DNA of 43,329 nt from Acidobacteriota bacterium (GCA_003223555.1 QHVM01000018.1:14806-58134), one strand, 5' to 3'. Counted from the stretch's first letter, positions 1 to 8,402 are shown. The notes: generated by a model from the letters alone, not told the origin. Numbers and translations: made by a program.

Positions 1-999
1 AAGCAGTTCGAGCAGGACCTCGCGCGGTACTTCGGCATGAAGCACGCGGTGGGACTGAACTCGGGCACCGACGCCCTCTGGCTCGTGTTCCTCGCCCTCG
101 GCATCAAGCCGGGAGATGAAATCATCACTACGGCCAATACCTTCTTCGCCACCGCCGAAGCGATCTGGATCGCGAGGGCCAAGGCGGTGTTCGTGGACTG
201 CGACCCGAAGACGAGCAACATCGACCCGGCGCGGATCGAGGCCGCTATCACGCCACGCACGCGGGCCATCGTGCCCGTCCACCTCTACGGCCTCTGTGTG
301 GACATGAAGGCCGTCTCGGAGATCGCCCGCAAGCACAAGCTGTTCGTCGTAGAGGACGACGCCCAGGCCATCGATGGCCACGGGGCGGACTGGAAGCAGG
401 GCCAGCTCAGCGACGCCGTCTGCACGAGCTTCATCATCCAGAAGAACCTGGGGACGTTCGGGGACGGCGGCGCCGTGGTCACGAACCGCGACGACATCGA
501 CGCCACCGTGCGCAGGCTGCGCAACCACGGGTCGACCGTCCGCTCCGTCCACAGCATGGGCTACAACAGCCGGCTCGACGACCTCCACGCCGCGATCCTG
601 GGCGTCAAGCTGAGGCACATCACCCGCTGGACCGATCGGCGCCGCGAGATCGCCCGGCGCTACTCCCGCGGCCTCGAAGGCACGAGCTTCAAGCTTCCCT
701 ACGAGCCTCCCGGCTACCGTCATGTCTTCCACCTCTACGTCATCGAGACGCCGCGGCGGGACGCCCTCGAGAAGCACCTGCTGGAGCAGGGTGTCGACGT
801 GAAGCTCCACTATCCCATCGCCATCCACCAGCAGGAGGGCTATCCCTGGGGGCAGCTCGCCGACGCGCGGCCGAACGTGCCCAACTGCGAGCGCAACGCG
901 GCCCAGTGCCTGTCGCTTCCCATGTTCCCGGAGCTCACCGACGCCGAGGTCGACTACACGATCGAGAAGTGCGTGGAGTGGGACCGGAAGAACCGGTGA
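1..999 (+). CDS. DegT/DnrJ/EryC1/StrS-family PLP aminotransferase (5' partial)
   Basis: The frame is open from the first base and ends at TGA 997-999, so the start lies outside the window. The visible ~332 residues are most of a DegT-family sugar aminotransferase, usually about 370-400 aa. Family hallmarks are the cofactor-binding stretch GLNSGTDALWL, VVEDDAQAIDGH with the PLP-contacting Asp, and IIQKNLGTFGDGG, whose Lys is the expected Schiff-base lysine. The family moves an amino group from Glu or Gln to a keto-sugar, often a nucleotide sugar or 3-keto-hexose. The gene overlaps the following Gfo/Idh/MocA oxidoreductase by 4 bp (GTGA), so the pair probably oxidises and then aminates a sugar. 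The exact substrate cannot be read from sequence. The family call is secure. Confidence 0.93.
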   Translation, partial: KQFEQDLARYFGMKHAVGLNSGTDALWLVFLALGIKPGDEIITTANTFFATAEAIWIARAKAVFVDCDPKTSNIDPARIEAAITPRTRAIVPVHLYGLCVDMKAVSEIARKHKLFVVEDDAQAIDGHGADWKQGQLSDAVCTSFIIQKNLGTFGDGGAVVTNRDDIDATVRRLRNHGSTVRSVHSMGYNSRLDDLHAAILGVKLRHITRWTDRRREIARRYSRGLEGTSFKLPYEPPGYRHVFHLYVIETPRRDALEKHLLEQGVDVKLHYPIAIHQQEGYPWGQLADARPNVPNCERNAAQCLSLPMFPELTDAEVDYTIEKCVEWDRKNR

Positions 1000-2075
1000 G
1001 CCAGGTCTACAAGGTCGTCGTGGTCGGCCTGGGCAAGCGCGGCATGCACCACGCGGCCGCATTCAAGAAGAGCGCCCGCTTCGAGCTGGCCGGGATCTCG
1101 ACCCGCGATCCGGGCCGGCTCGAGAAGGCGGCGGCGGAGCTGGGGAGCCCCCGGGCCTCCACCGATCCCCTGGCCCTCGTCCGGCAGGTGCGGCCCGACA
1201 TCTTCTGCTTCTGCACGCCCCCCACGGTGCGCCTCGACCTCATCAAGCTGGGCATCGAATCGAAGGCCCGGCTCATCGCCTACGAGAAGCCCATCGCGCT
1301 GTCGATGAACGAAGCCATCGAGATGCGGAAGGCCGTCCAGGCGGCCGGCGTGAGGACGGTCGTCAGCCACCAGCACCGCTACGGGCAGCACTATCAGGAA
1401 GTGGCCCGGATCATCGAGAGCGGCGCCATCGGCCGCGTCCACACCGTCTACGGCCACTCCGTCGGGTGGATGCTCCATCTCTTCACCCACCTCGTTGATT
1501 ACGTGCGCTGGTACAACGGCGGCGCCGAGGCGGCGTGGGTCATGGGCCAGGCCGCCGGACGGGGCAAGCTCGCCGACAACCATCCCTCTCCGGATCACGT
1601 GGCCGGCATCGTGCACTTCGCCAACGGCGTCCGCGGCTATGTCGAGTCGGGCGCGGGCGCGCCCGACGTCCCCGAGGTGGACTACTGGTGGCGCAAGAAC
1701 CGCATCGGCGCCCAGGGCACCGAGGGCTTCGCGGAGGTCCTCACCGGCGGCGGCTGGCGGGCGGTGACGAAGGACGGACCGCAGTCGGGCGAAGGGTGCA
1801 TGAACTACGAGCTGGACATGCCACCCTACGTCGAGGACATGGCCCGGTGGCTGGACGACGAGCGCCAGGTGCACCCCTGCAACGGCGAGAGCGCCTACAA
1901 GGGCTTCGAGATCACCATGGCGGTCCTGCGCTCCGCGGTTGAGCGCGGACAGATCAGGCTCCCCCTCGGGCCGGGAGAGCCGGAGCTCGAGGCCTTGAAG
2001 AAGGCGCTCCCCGACCGGCCCGTGCTCCTCTCGACCGAAGCCAGCCGGAAGGAATACCCGACCGCGTCGTCTTAG
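996..2075 (+). CDS. Gfo/Idh/MocA-family NAD(P)-dependent sugar oxidoreductase
   Basis: The start is GTG 996, overlapping the previous stop as GTGA, with GGAAG a few bases upstream. The open frame reaches further 5' but only as a shadow of the aminotransferase. The 359-aa product has the normal family size. The N-terminal Rossmann strand is VVVVGLGKRGMHH, followed by EKPIALSMNEA (the EKP motif) and SHQHRYGQHY, and then the alpha/beta substrate domain. Members oxidise or reduce hydroxyl groups of sugars or cyclitols with NAD(P). Coupling to a DegT aminotransferase suggests amino-sugar formation, as in the NtdA/NtdC or Wlb pairs, but the substrate is unknown. The stop codon TAG (2073-2075) is also the first three bases of the IS end. 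Restoring a TA target still gives TCT TAG, so the protein appears untouched by the insertion. Confidence 0.92.
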   Translation: MSQVYKVVVVGLGKRGMHHAAAFKKSARFELAGISTRDPGRLEKAAAELGSPRASTDPLALVRQVRPDIFCFCTPPTVRLDLIKLGIESKARLIAYEKPIALSMNEAIEMRKAVQAAGVRTVVSHQHRYGQHYQEVARIIESGAIGRVHTVYGHSVGWMLHLFTHLVDYVRWYNGGAEAAWVMGQAAGRGKLADNHPSPDHVAGIVHFANGVRGYVESGAGAPDVPEVDYWWRKNRIGAQGTEGFAEVLTGGGWRAVTKDGPQSGEGCMNYELDMPPYVEDMARWLDDERQVHPCNGESAYKGFEITMAVLRSAVERGQIRLPLGPGEPELEALKKALPDRPVLLSTEASRKEYPTASS

Positions 2076-2093
2076 CTACTTCCCGGTGCAAAA
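2073..2093 (+). repeat. IS left terminal inverted repeat
   Basis: These 21 bases, beginning TAGCTACTTCCCGG, are the exact reverse complement of 4021-4041. The first three bases double as the TAG stop codon of the oxidoreductase. The leading TA may be target duplication. Confidence 0.93.
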
Positions 2094-2184
2094 GTAGGAG
2101 ATCGGCGCCAGGTCCAGGGCCCTGGCACCCTCCCGTCTGCTGCAGCTCTGCATGTTATCCCGTCGCCCGGCCACTGCGCGCCCA

Positions 2185-3552
2185 TCACGCGGCTGCCCGG
2201 CCGAGCACCAAGAGGTTGTTCGCGACAACTCCGAGACCCACCCATCGGTCCATCCCCGCGAGCCCCCGATAGCGGCAGCGCCTCAGTCCGTGCCGGCGCT
2301 TCAAGGCACTGATCCTTCCCTCGCATCCTGTCCGCCACCGTAGGGCGCGACGGAACCAGCGCTTGCGCTCCTTCTCCTTCGTCCGCTTCGACGCACCGGG
2401 GAGCACCACCTGCTTAATGCCCAACGCCGTCGCGGCCACCTCGTTCGCCCGGGAAGCGAAGCCCGTATCGGCCACCGCCATCCGTGGCGGTCGGCCGAAC
2501 AGATCGCGGTGTTTCTTCAGCGACGGTACCCACAGGTCCTGGTCGGCCACGCGCGTCGCGCACACCTCGTAGTCAGTGATGAATTGGCCCTCGGCCTCCT
2601 GGATCTTGACGAGCTTGCCGAACTCCGTGGGCTTGGCGGCCTTGCCTTTGCGGATCGATTCGGTATGCGGCTCGAAGATGCTCAGCACCTTCCCAGGGTA
2701 GTGGGTATCACCCTTGAAGACGCGGGCGCGAGTCTGTCCGATCACGCGGGTGACGATCTCCACCGTCTGGCGGATCTGCTGCACTAAATCAGCTCCCAGC
2801 GCGCGCACTTGGCCCTCAACGCTCTCTACCGCCGCCTTGGCCTCACGCACAACCGCCCGCGTGATGCTCAAGACCTCGCCGTACAACTGCTGCAAACGGG
2901 GCTTGCCCTCCTCTTGGACCAGCTTCCGGCTCCGCTGCGCAAGCTCGAACACCCGATGCGCCAAGCCACGGCTGCGATCGCGAACCGCCACCAGCCCCTC
3001 GCCGACCTCTTCCTTCAGCTTCTTCAGAGTCCGCGTGAGCACTGTCACGCCGTCGGAGAGCAGGGAGCTGTCGGTCGGGTAATGAACATTGGTCTCCACC
3101 ACCGTCGTGTCCACGCGCAGCTTCCAGCCACGCACTACCTTGCGCTCACATGCCAGGTCGACCAGTCGCGCCAGCACCTTCTTCAGAACATCGGCGTCGA
3201 GCGCGTGCGAGAGCCGGATGAGCGTCTTGGCATCCGGCACTCTCTCGCAGTCGATGCGGCAGAAGGCACGGTAGACCAGGCTTCCTCGAACTTCGCGTTC
3301 ACACTCGTCGAAGCTCCAGTCGTAAAGATGCTTCAGGACCAACATCCTCAGCACCACCTCGGCCGGGGTGCTCGGACGGCCCTTCCTCCGGCTGCCTGGC
3401 CGTCGGCGTCCGAGTGCGTCGGCCACCAAGTCGACGAGTTCCTCATCCTCGAGAACCTCGTCGACTCGACGCAGAGCGGGGTCCCACAGCTTGTCCGCGT
3501 CCGGCAACAGCACTTCGAACACGCTTCGCTGGCCGTGCTTGCGACGAACCAC
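2185..3552 (-). CDS. DDE transposase of the IS (ISNCY-like)
   Basis: This DNA transposase cuts and joins the ends of the surrounding element. I chose GTG 3552 (455 aa) because AAGGAGG lies 4 nt upstream. The frame extends to an ATG at 3615, but those 21 residues lack transposase features and overlap the accessory gene. Recognisable blocks are ALRRVDEVLEDEELVD, a helix-turn-helix-like region (RPSTPAEVVLRMLVLKHLYD), RVDTTVVETNVHYPTD with the first expected catalytic Asp, AVADTGFASRANE with the second, and CEGRISALKRRHGLRR with the C-terminal Glu. No frameshift or stop interrupts it. It sits within the terminal repeats and overlaps the 3' end of the accessory gene in another frame. The transposase call is strong; the IS family name is from memory. 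Confidence 0.88.
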   Translation of the reverse strand: MVRRKHGQRSVFEVLLPDADKLWDPALRRVDEVLEDEELVDLVADALGRRRPGSRRKGRPSTPAEVVLRMLVLKHLYDWSFDECEREVRGSLVYRAFCRIDCERVPDAKTLIRLSHALDADVLKKVLARLVDLACERKVVRGWKLRVDTTVVETNVHYPTDSSLLSDGVTVLTRTLKKLKEEVGEGLVAVRDRSRGLAHRVFELAQRSRKLVQEEGKPRLQQLYGEVLSITRAVVREAKAAVESVEGQVRALGADLVQQIRQTVEIVTRVIGQTRARVFKGDTHYPGKVLSIFEPHTESIRKGKAAKPTEFGKLVKIQEAEGQFITDYEVCATRVADQDLWVPSLKKHRDLFGRPPRMAVADTGFASRANEVAATALGIKQVVLPGASKRTKEKERKRWFRRALRWRTGCEGRISALKRRHGLRRCRYRGLAGMDRWVGLGVVANNLLVLGRAAA

Positions 3553-3913
3553 TCTTCCTCCTTCGCACCCGCGAAGCCGCGGCCGGGGAAGCATGGGAGA
3601 CCCACAGGCGCTCACGATTCAGCTCGGCCAGCTCACGGGCGAGGGTCTGGAGCTTCTTCCAGGCCTCGACACCATCGCGCACCGCGTCGGCCAAAGGCGA
3701 GGGCACGTAATAGCCCGTGGTCTTGCCCTCCTTGCCCCGGAAGCTGATGTAGAAGTGCGGCCCGTGCTTCTCCCCCTGCTTGCAGCGGCAATCCGGCTGG
3801 CCGCAGGTGCGGTAGGTCTCGGAGAGAGACCCGAAGATCGCCCGCTCGGACAACCCGGCCATCTGGCGCTGTAGCCGCTGCTGGGCCCGCTGGATGCTCC
3901 TAATCGATGACAT
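3443..3913 (-). CDS. DUF6788-type IS accessory protein
   Basis: This 156-aa protein is encoded immediately upstream of the transposase on the same strand. The conserved part is roughly residues 25-100: IFGSLSETYRTCGQPDCRCK, then HGPHFYISFRGKEGKTTGYY and a helical stretch ending near LNRERL. The C-x4-C-x-C pattern suggests a small metal site. The last ~45 residues are basic, low in complexity and overlap the transposase in another frame, so they may not be conserved. Proteins of this kind accompany transposases, but I know of no firm molecular role; a DNA-binding helper or regulator is an inference. The ATG at 3913 lies at the centre of a 27-bp palindrome and has no Shine-Dalgarno sequence ahead of it. 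Confidence 0.75.
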   Translation of the reverse strand: MSSIRSIQRAQQRLQRQMAGLSERAIFGSLSETYRTCGQPDCRCKQGEKHGPHFYISFRGKEGKTTGYYVPSPLADAVRDGVEAWKKLQTLARELAELNRERLWVSHASPAAASRVRRRKSGSSQARPAKRVRSAVAGRGQAVGPRSASSRRGSRG

Positions 3914-3923
3914 CGATTAGGAG
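3897..3923. promoter_or_regulatory. 27-bp palindrome centred on the accessory gene's start codon
   Basis: The arms CTCCTAATCGATG and CATCGATTAGGAG pair over 13 bp around a single central base. The start codon of the DUF6788-type gene is within the palindrome. Either it is an operator for a dimeric repressor, or in mRNA it forms a hairpin that hides the start codon. Several IS elements use such a structure to stop translation from outside transcripts. The palindrome is observed; its role is inferred. Confidence 0.6.
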
Positions 3924-4020
3924 TGTACAGGCACCAAGCCCACCGCGTCCAGCGAAAAATCCACGATCTGCCTCCTTTGCGGTATCCTCGGGACTCTACA
4001 AACGGGACTTAGGGTCCCTG

Positions 4021-4041
4021 TTTTGCACCGGGAAGTAGCTA
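4021..4041 (-). repeat. IS right terminal inverted repeat
   Basis: This is the exact 21-base reverse complement of 2073-2093. Just outside it the flank reads GGCTAGGCTAG, a short tandem CTAGG. A TA at the outer edge matches the TA at the other end and could be the target duplication. Confidence 0.93.
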
Positions 4042-4058
4042 GGCTAGGCTAGCGCACT

Positions 4059-5871
4059 GTGGTGTTTGCTGGGTTTCAAGGCGCTCATTGCAGCGGAGCA
4101 CGCATGGCAATTCCGGGATGGACAGGTCAGCGGAACCTGGCTGTCATCTTGGCCAGCTTCGATGATCAAGTATCGCCCGCGGCCTGGACAGCCCAGGAGC
4201 AGCAGCGATTCTTCGTGGGTCTCCGTGACTACATTGCGACCGCGTCATATGGCCGGGCGCTGCTCTCTGGCAGTGTCATCGGACCGTACAGCATTGGTAA
4301 TAGCGCAACCTTTGGGGGCAACTATGGTCCGGCCATATGCGCAGCACTGAAGGCGGCCAAGGCGGATCCAAACGCCGATCTCACCTCGTTCGACGCTGTG
4401 TGCGTCGTGTTTAATAGTGCAGCCGGCGCCGGATTGATCACCGTTCCACACTGGCACATGCTGGGTCGAGCAAAACACGCCTGCAGGAACGATTGCACAT
4501 GAAAACCTGCATGCGATCGCGGGTGTTGGCGATCTTTACGGTACCTGGAACGCGCCGGCGCAGTGGGACATCATGGACTGCGCCTGCGGTACACATCCAT
4601 CAGCCTTCACCAAGTTGCAGTTGCGCTGGCTGGATCCGGCCGACACGACAACGTTCGAACCGAATAAGGCTCGTGGCTTTGCAGGCATTGGCATTGGGGG
4701 CGGGCGGGTTACCCTTCGAGCGCTTGAGCTCCCTCCTCAGAGGGGTTCCGCGTCCGCGGTCATTATTCGGCTCGACCAATCTCGTATCTATTCGTTAGAG
4801 CTCCGGCAACGCCTCGACGCATACGACAGCTCGCAACCGCTCAAACCGGGGATCCCAGATGAAGGCGTCCTTATTTCTTACATCGAGGAGAACCAAGGCG
4901 CGGCGCGGCCAGTGCATGTCAGACGGTTGCTAAAAGCTGGCGAGCGATTCGCGAACATGACGGAACACGTGCTGACGGTCGCGTGTGAGTCGATAACGCA
5001 GGGGAGCGCTGCAATCGGTGTCGCCTATCAGGCCCAGATATTCAGTTTCTGGCCACCCCCGCCGAAGGTCCTGCCGCAGCTAGCGGCGTTCTTCGCGGTG
5101 GAGGCGCTGGCGCTTGCTCAGCTCGGTGGTTACACAATCCCCTCTCGGAATACTTATGATCAGTTCGTCCAGTTCAACTCCGCCGTTGGCCAGGACCCAC
5201 AAACAGTCACCGCAGATCTCATCGACCGATTCAAATTACAATTTGATCGCCAATGGCAGCGCTCTTCTGAAAATGGAGCCTCATTTTATGCGAACACCTC
5301 GGTGCGATGGGCGGCGAACGGGGTGAATACGGGCGACCGCGATCCCCTCGACTTCTCTGTGCTCAACCAGTCAAGTTCACCAGATTGGCGGTAGCATCAT
5401 GATGCCGCCCTCACTAATCCAAGCGGCGCTAAGGGTTGGCTTGAGGACCATCTGCGGGCCTTCGTGCTGTTTTTTGCCGAGGAGCAGCGGAACTTCTTAT
5501 GCGCGTTGTTCACGAGCGAAGCGGTTTGGCTGGCCAGCGTCGGGGGTTATCAGGAACCCGCCCGCAATTCGACCGACCCCGGCGTCCATTTCCGCTGGGC
5601 ATGGCCGCATTCGATAAGTACTATTCGTGACGAGCTTATCGACAGGTACTCGAAGCAGCTAGATTCGTGGGGTGCGGCTTTCCGCGCACCCTCGACCCTT
5701 TACAGTCGGATCGCGCTTCGACTGAACGCACTGGGTGTCAGCTTTGGCTCTGCGGACGCAAATTCGCTTGATGCGAGCGTGCATTCCACGTGGGCAAACC
5801 GGGTCGGCCTAGCGGGCATGAAGAACGAAACGGCTCGCAGAGTGAATGTGATCTTCGCGGCGCTGGCGTAG
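4059..5871 (+). pseudogene. Decayed M6/M11-like zinc metallopeptidase, frameshifted and with an internal stop
   Basis: Three pieces read as one protein. From GTG 4059 to about 4450, one frame gives an M6/M11-like N-terminal part (NLAVILASFDDQ, DYIATASYGRALLSGSVIGP). Between about 4438 and 4470 the reading shifts by one frame. The new frame holds IAHENLHAIAGVGDLYG, an HExxH zinc site encoded at 4498-4512, followed by WDIMDCACGTHPS. It stops at TAG 5392-5394, but the same frame continues without a break to TAG 5869-5871. The sequence before and after that stop is related: AAFFAVEALALAQLGGY, LIDRF and LDFSV match FFAEEQRNFLCALFTSEAVW, LIDRY and LDASV. This indicates two copies of a ~100-aa C-terminal domain. 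There is no signal peptide, so the 5' end is probably lost at the IS. GC content is clearly lower than in the neighbours, suggesting foreign origin. Confidence 0.72.
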
Positions 5872-6095
5872 TATCCAAGGTGAGTACTATCGAGCCTCCG
5901 CTAGCATAGCAGGCCGCGGAAAAAACCGCCCATGAACGTCATTCGGCCCTCGGCTGAGGAGATCGGCGCGATCCCGACGCCTGGCGGGCTATCCAGGATT
6001 CAAGCTCAAGTACTACTTGAAGCAACTTGGTCTGGAACAAGTACGAAAGGTAACAACGTCGCGGTGTCAGGAAGCCTTCGCTAGGGCCGGTTCGT
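5872..6095. other. Intergenic stretch with no recognisable gene
   Basis: These 224 bases lie between the peptidase pseudogene and the nitrilase gene (converging strands). A 51-codon frame starts at the ATG near 5932 but resembles nothing I know. Another frame reads PGFKLKYYLKQLGLEQV without a start. Composition is like the pseudogene rather than the nitrilase, so it may be the rest of the same foreign segment. I see no clear terminator or RNA gene. Confidence 0.5.
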
Positions 6096-7058
6096 TCATG
6101 AAGTGGGGTCCACCTTCCAACCCGGCTCAGTGATCGACCGCTGCCCGGCGGGATGGGGCTCGACGAGCTTCGCGTACAGCTCCGGGCGCCGCGCCCGCAG
6201 GTAGCGGCGGCCGGGGGCTCGCTGCAGCTTCTCCGCCTTCAGCTCCGTCACCACCACGTCGTCGCCCAGGGCGCGGCTCTCCGCCTGCACCTCACCGAAG
6301 GGATCCAGGATCATGGCCGCGCCGGGTTTGATCGTGTCGTCGTCGCGACCGACGGCGTTGGAAAAGACGATGTAGACGCCGTTCTCCCAGGCCCGGGCCG
6401 GCAGCCAGCGCATGAGCCAGGCCCGGCCCTTCGGCCCGTCGAACTCGCGCCGCAGCGTCTCGGGGTCATCATGCCGGCCTTCCCAGAGGGCGGGATCGAT
6501 CGGTCCGCGGCCCGGCATCTCCGAGGGCGTTCCGCCGGTAACGTGGGGAGCGAAGATCACCTCCGCGCCCATGAGCGTCGTGGCGCGGACGTTCTCGGGC
6601 AGGTTGCAGTCGTAGCAGACGAGGAAGCCCGCGCGCATGCCGCGCAGCTCGCTGACCTGGTGCGCGTCACCCGCGGAGATGTGGCGGTTGATGAAGGGAT
6701 GGAGCTTGCGGAAGCGCGTGATGAAGCCCTCCGCTCCCACCACGACGTAGGTCTTGTAGAACCGGCTGCCGTCCGCCTCGATGAGCCCGGCCATGATCAC
6801 GACCCCGTGCCTGCGCGCGGTCTCGATCAAGCCGGCGGTGGAGGGACCGCCCGGCACGGGCTCGGCCAGCCGAGCCAGGCCGGCGCGGTCCAGGCGGCGG
6901 AGGAAGGTATAGCCCGTGACCGAGCATTCGTGGAAGCTGACGATCCCGGCGCCCTGCCGGGCGGCCTGGCCCGCGAGCGCGTCGATGCGGGCGAGGTTGT
7001 AGGCCTTGTCCCCGTCCCGATGCTCGAACTGGGCCGCGCCCACGAGGACGTCGCGCAC
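6096..7058 (-). CDS. Nitrilase-superfamily carbon-nitrogen hydrolase
   Basis: The product is predicted to hydrolyse an amide or nitrile through a Glu-Lys-Cys triad in the cytoplasm. All three residues are visible with the start at GTG 7058 (320 aa): E44 in SFHECSVTGY, K118 in FRKLHPF and C151 in CYDCNLPEN. Length and residue spacing are normal for the family. The frame is open up to 7475, but that part is out-of-frame shadow of the next gene. No good ribosome site precedes GTG 7058, so the start is uncertain by a few codons. There is no signal peptide. The gene is third in a minus-strand run after a cytochrome c and a TIM-barrel isomerase-like gene, 71 bp downstream of the latter. The substrate cannot be deduced; beta-ureidopropionase-like or aliphatic amidase-like activity are options. 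Confidence 0.9.
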   Translation of the reverse strand: MRDVLVGAAQFEHRDGDKAYNLARIDALAGQAARQGAGIVSFHECSVTGYTFLRRLDRAGLARLAEPVPGGPSTAGLIETARRHGVVIMAGLIEADGSRFYKTYVVVGAEGFITRFRKLHPFINRHISAGDAHQVSELRGMRAGFLVCYDCNLPENVRATTLMGAEVIFAPHVTGGTPSEMPGRGPIDPALWEGRHDDPETLRREFDGPKGRAWLMRWLPARAWENGVYIVFSNAVGRDDDTIKPGAAMILDPFGEVQAESRALGDDVVVTELKAEKLQRAPGRRYLRARRPELYAKLVEPHPAGQRSITEPGWKVDPTS

Positions 7059-7129
7059 TAGCAGCGTGCTGAATGACTTGCTCCGACGCGGGTTTTTGGC
7101 GCGCGGAGCGGAGCGCGCCGCATTTGCGC

Positions 7130-8371
7130 TTACGACCTGTACGCCTCCCGCCCCCGGCCCTGCACGGGAATGCCCTGCGCGGGAAGCACCTCGTGGTGCA
7201 GGGCGTACATGCAGGCCGCCGCCTCGTCGATCTTGCGCGTGAACGCGATCGAGCCCTTGAGGATCGGCTTGAGCTTCTCCTTGTCCTGGATGCGGGCCGG
7301 CGGGTACTCGTGCTCCACGATGAGGTACGTGTTCGCGACGTCCAGCTTCAGCAGCTCGCGGGCGGCGAGCTGGTGGTCCAGCCAGTCGACGGTCCGGTTC
7401 TGGAGGTAGGCCAGCGGGTCGTGCTTCGCCGTGCCCGGCAGCTCGTGTTCGCACAGCACCGTCTGCTTCTTCCACGCGTTGACCTGGTCGGCCGGGTTGT
7501 CCGAGGGCTTGCCGCCCTTCCAGTCACCCCGCTCCACGGTCTGGCCGCCGTAGCCCCAGGCCGAGACGCCCTTGGCGTCGACGACCTGGCCCTTCACGTG
7601 GAAGCCGCCGATGAGGAAGTTGTACCCGGTGTCCTTCAGGTACTGGAAGAGCGACCGCGTGTCCTGGCCCATCAGGATGGCGTGGGAGGGGTCGTAGTGG
7701 ATGCGGAGCTGGTCGCCCACCCCTGCCTTCTCGCAGATGCGGTGCAGCGCGATCCAGGTCCCCGGCGCGTAGGCGATCTGGTTGTGGAAGTTGTCGCCGG
7801 TCGTCCAGCCCGGCATCGGGCATTGCTCGACACGATACGTGAGGCCCCGGGACTTGGCCTCCTTCAGCAGCGGCACGAACCACTCGCGGAAGTCGTCGAG
7901 GTTCTGGTCCATGCTGTGCTGCTGGTTGCGGCCCACGAAGCCGCACACCGCTTCCACCCCCAGCAGCGACGCGGTCTCGAAGACCCGCATCATGAAGTCG
8001 TGCTTCTTCTTCCGGATCGCCGGGTCGTGGTGGAGCATGTTGTCGAAGTAGCCGATGTCGGAGATGCCGACCCGGTACTCCTTGAGGGCGGCCTGCACCC
8101 GGCGGGCGCGGTCCTTGTCGAAGGGCCGGCGCAGGTCGAGGGTGTTGGCCACCGGGTCGAGCATCGCCTCGGGCGGCACGTCGGTCTCGGTCGGGTGCAG
8201 GGCGGCCGAGAGCTGGATGTAGTCGGCGTCCAGCTCACGGGCGAAGGCCAGCCACTCCTCGATCGCGCGGTCGGGGTCGGGATCACGGACCGAGCGCGGC
8301 GTCAGCTCCTGGAGCGCCGCGGTCAGCACCCCCACCTTCATGAACTTCGGCTCGAAGCTCTTGACGGACAT
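7130..8371 (-). CDS. Sugar phosphate isomerase/epimerase-like TIM-barrel protein (AP_endonuc_2 fold)
   Basis: This 413-aa protein resembles xylose-isomerase-like TIM barrels that bind a divalent metal. Candidate metal ligands lie at strand ends in the expected order: Glu in [11 protein letters not shown], Asp and His in [15 protein letters not shown], His in GGFHVKGQ and Glu in [10 protein letters not shown]. The start is ATG 8371, preceded by a G-rich GGGGGGA; ATG 8341 is an alternative. It has no signal peptide and is longer than the ~280-aa core, with about 60 extra C-terminal residues. It follows a secreted cytochrome c by 31 bp. Similar proteins act as ketose 3-epimerases, inosose dehydratases or deglycosidases of 3-keto-glycosides. 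The nearby GMC dehydrogenases make the last role attractive, but it is unproved. Confidence 0.85.
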   Translation of the reverse strand: MSVKSFEPKFMKVGVLTAALQELTPRSVRDPDPDRAIEEWLAFARELDADYIQLSAALHPTETDVPPEAMLDPVANTLDLRRPFDKDRARRVQAALKEYRVGISDIGYFDNMLHHDPAIRKKKHDFMMRVFETASLLGVEAVCGFVGRNQQHSMDQNLDDFREWFVPLLKEAKSRGLTYRVEQCPMPGWTTGDNFHNQIAYAPGTWIALHRICEKAGVGDQLRIHYDPSHAILMGQDTRSLFQYLKDTGYNFLIGGFHVKGQVVDAKGVSAWGYGGQTVERGDWKGGKPSDNPADQVNAWKKQTVLCEHELPGTAKHDPLAYLQNRTVDWLDHQLAARELLKLDVANTYLIVEHEYPPARIQDKEKLKPILKGSIAFTRKIDEAAACMYALHHEVLPAQGIPVQGRGREAYRS

Positions 8372-8402
8372 CGTCGTCCCCCCTGAGACGCCCGCGCGGG
8401 GG

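Larger units (their letters stand above)
2073..4041 (-). mobile_element. Complete two-gene insertion sequence, ISNCY-like, about 1.97 kb
   Basis: The element is bounded by perfect 21-bp inverted repeats (2073-2093 and 4021-4041). It carries a transposase and an upstream DUF6788-type accessory gene, both on the minus strand. The outermost TA at each end may be a 2-bp target duplication rather than part of the element, giving an element of 2075-4039. Both genes are uninterrupted, so the copy looks recent and possibly active. It separates the GC-rich oxidoreductase gene from a lower-GC peptidase pseudogene. The ISNCY-like assignment rests on my recollection of the HYPTDSSLL-type transposase and the DUF6788 partner. 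The boundaries are read directly from the sequence. Confidence 0.88.

Noticed and set aside
2114-2125. 12-bp palindrome CCAGGGCCCTGG inside the IS left end
   Set aside because: Short GC palindromes are expected by chance at this composition; there is no matching feature at the other end.
3552-3615. Programmed frameshift fusing the accessory gene to the transposase
   Set aside because: No slippery A/T run or stimulatory structure is visible in the overlap, and the transposase has its own GTG with AAGGAGG.
5392-5394. TAG at 5392 as a recoded (read-through) amber codon
   Set aside because: The same gene also has an upstream frameshift and lacks its 5' end, and other genes here use TAG as a normal stop. 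Decay is simpler.
5932-6085. 51-codon frame after the peptidase pseudogene as a real small gene
   Set aside because: There is no ribosome site and no similarity, and it lies in the decayed low-GC segment.
7059-7475. Longer nitrilase start near 7475
   Set aside because: The extra 139 residues are Arg/Ala/Gly-rich shadow of the TIM-barrel gene; the nitrilase fold starts near DVLVGAAQF.
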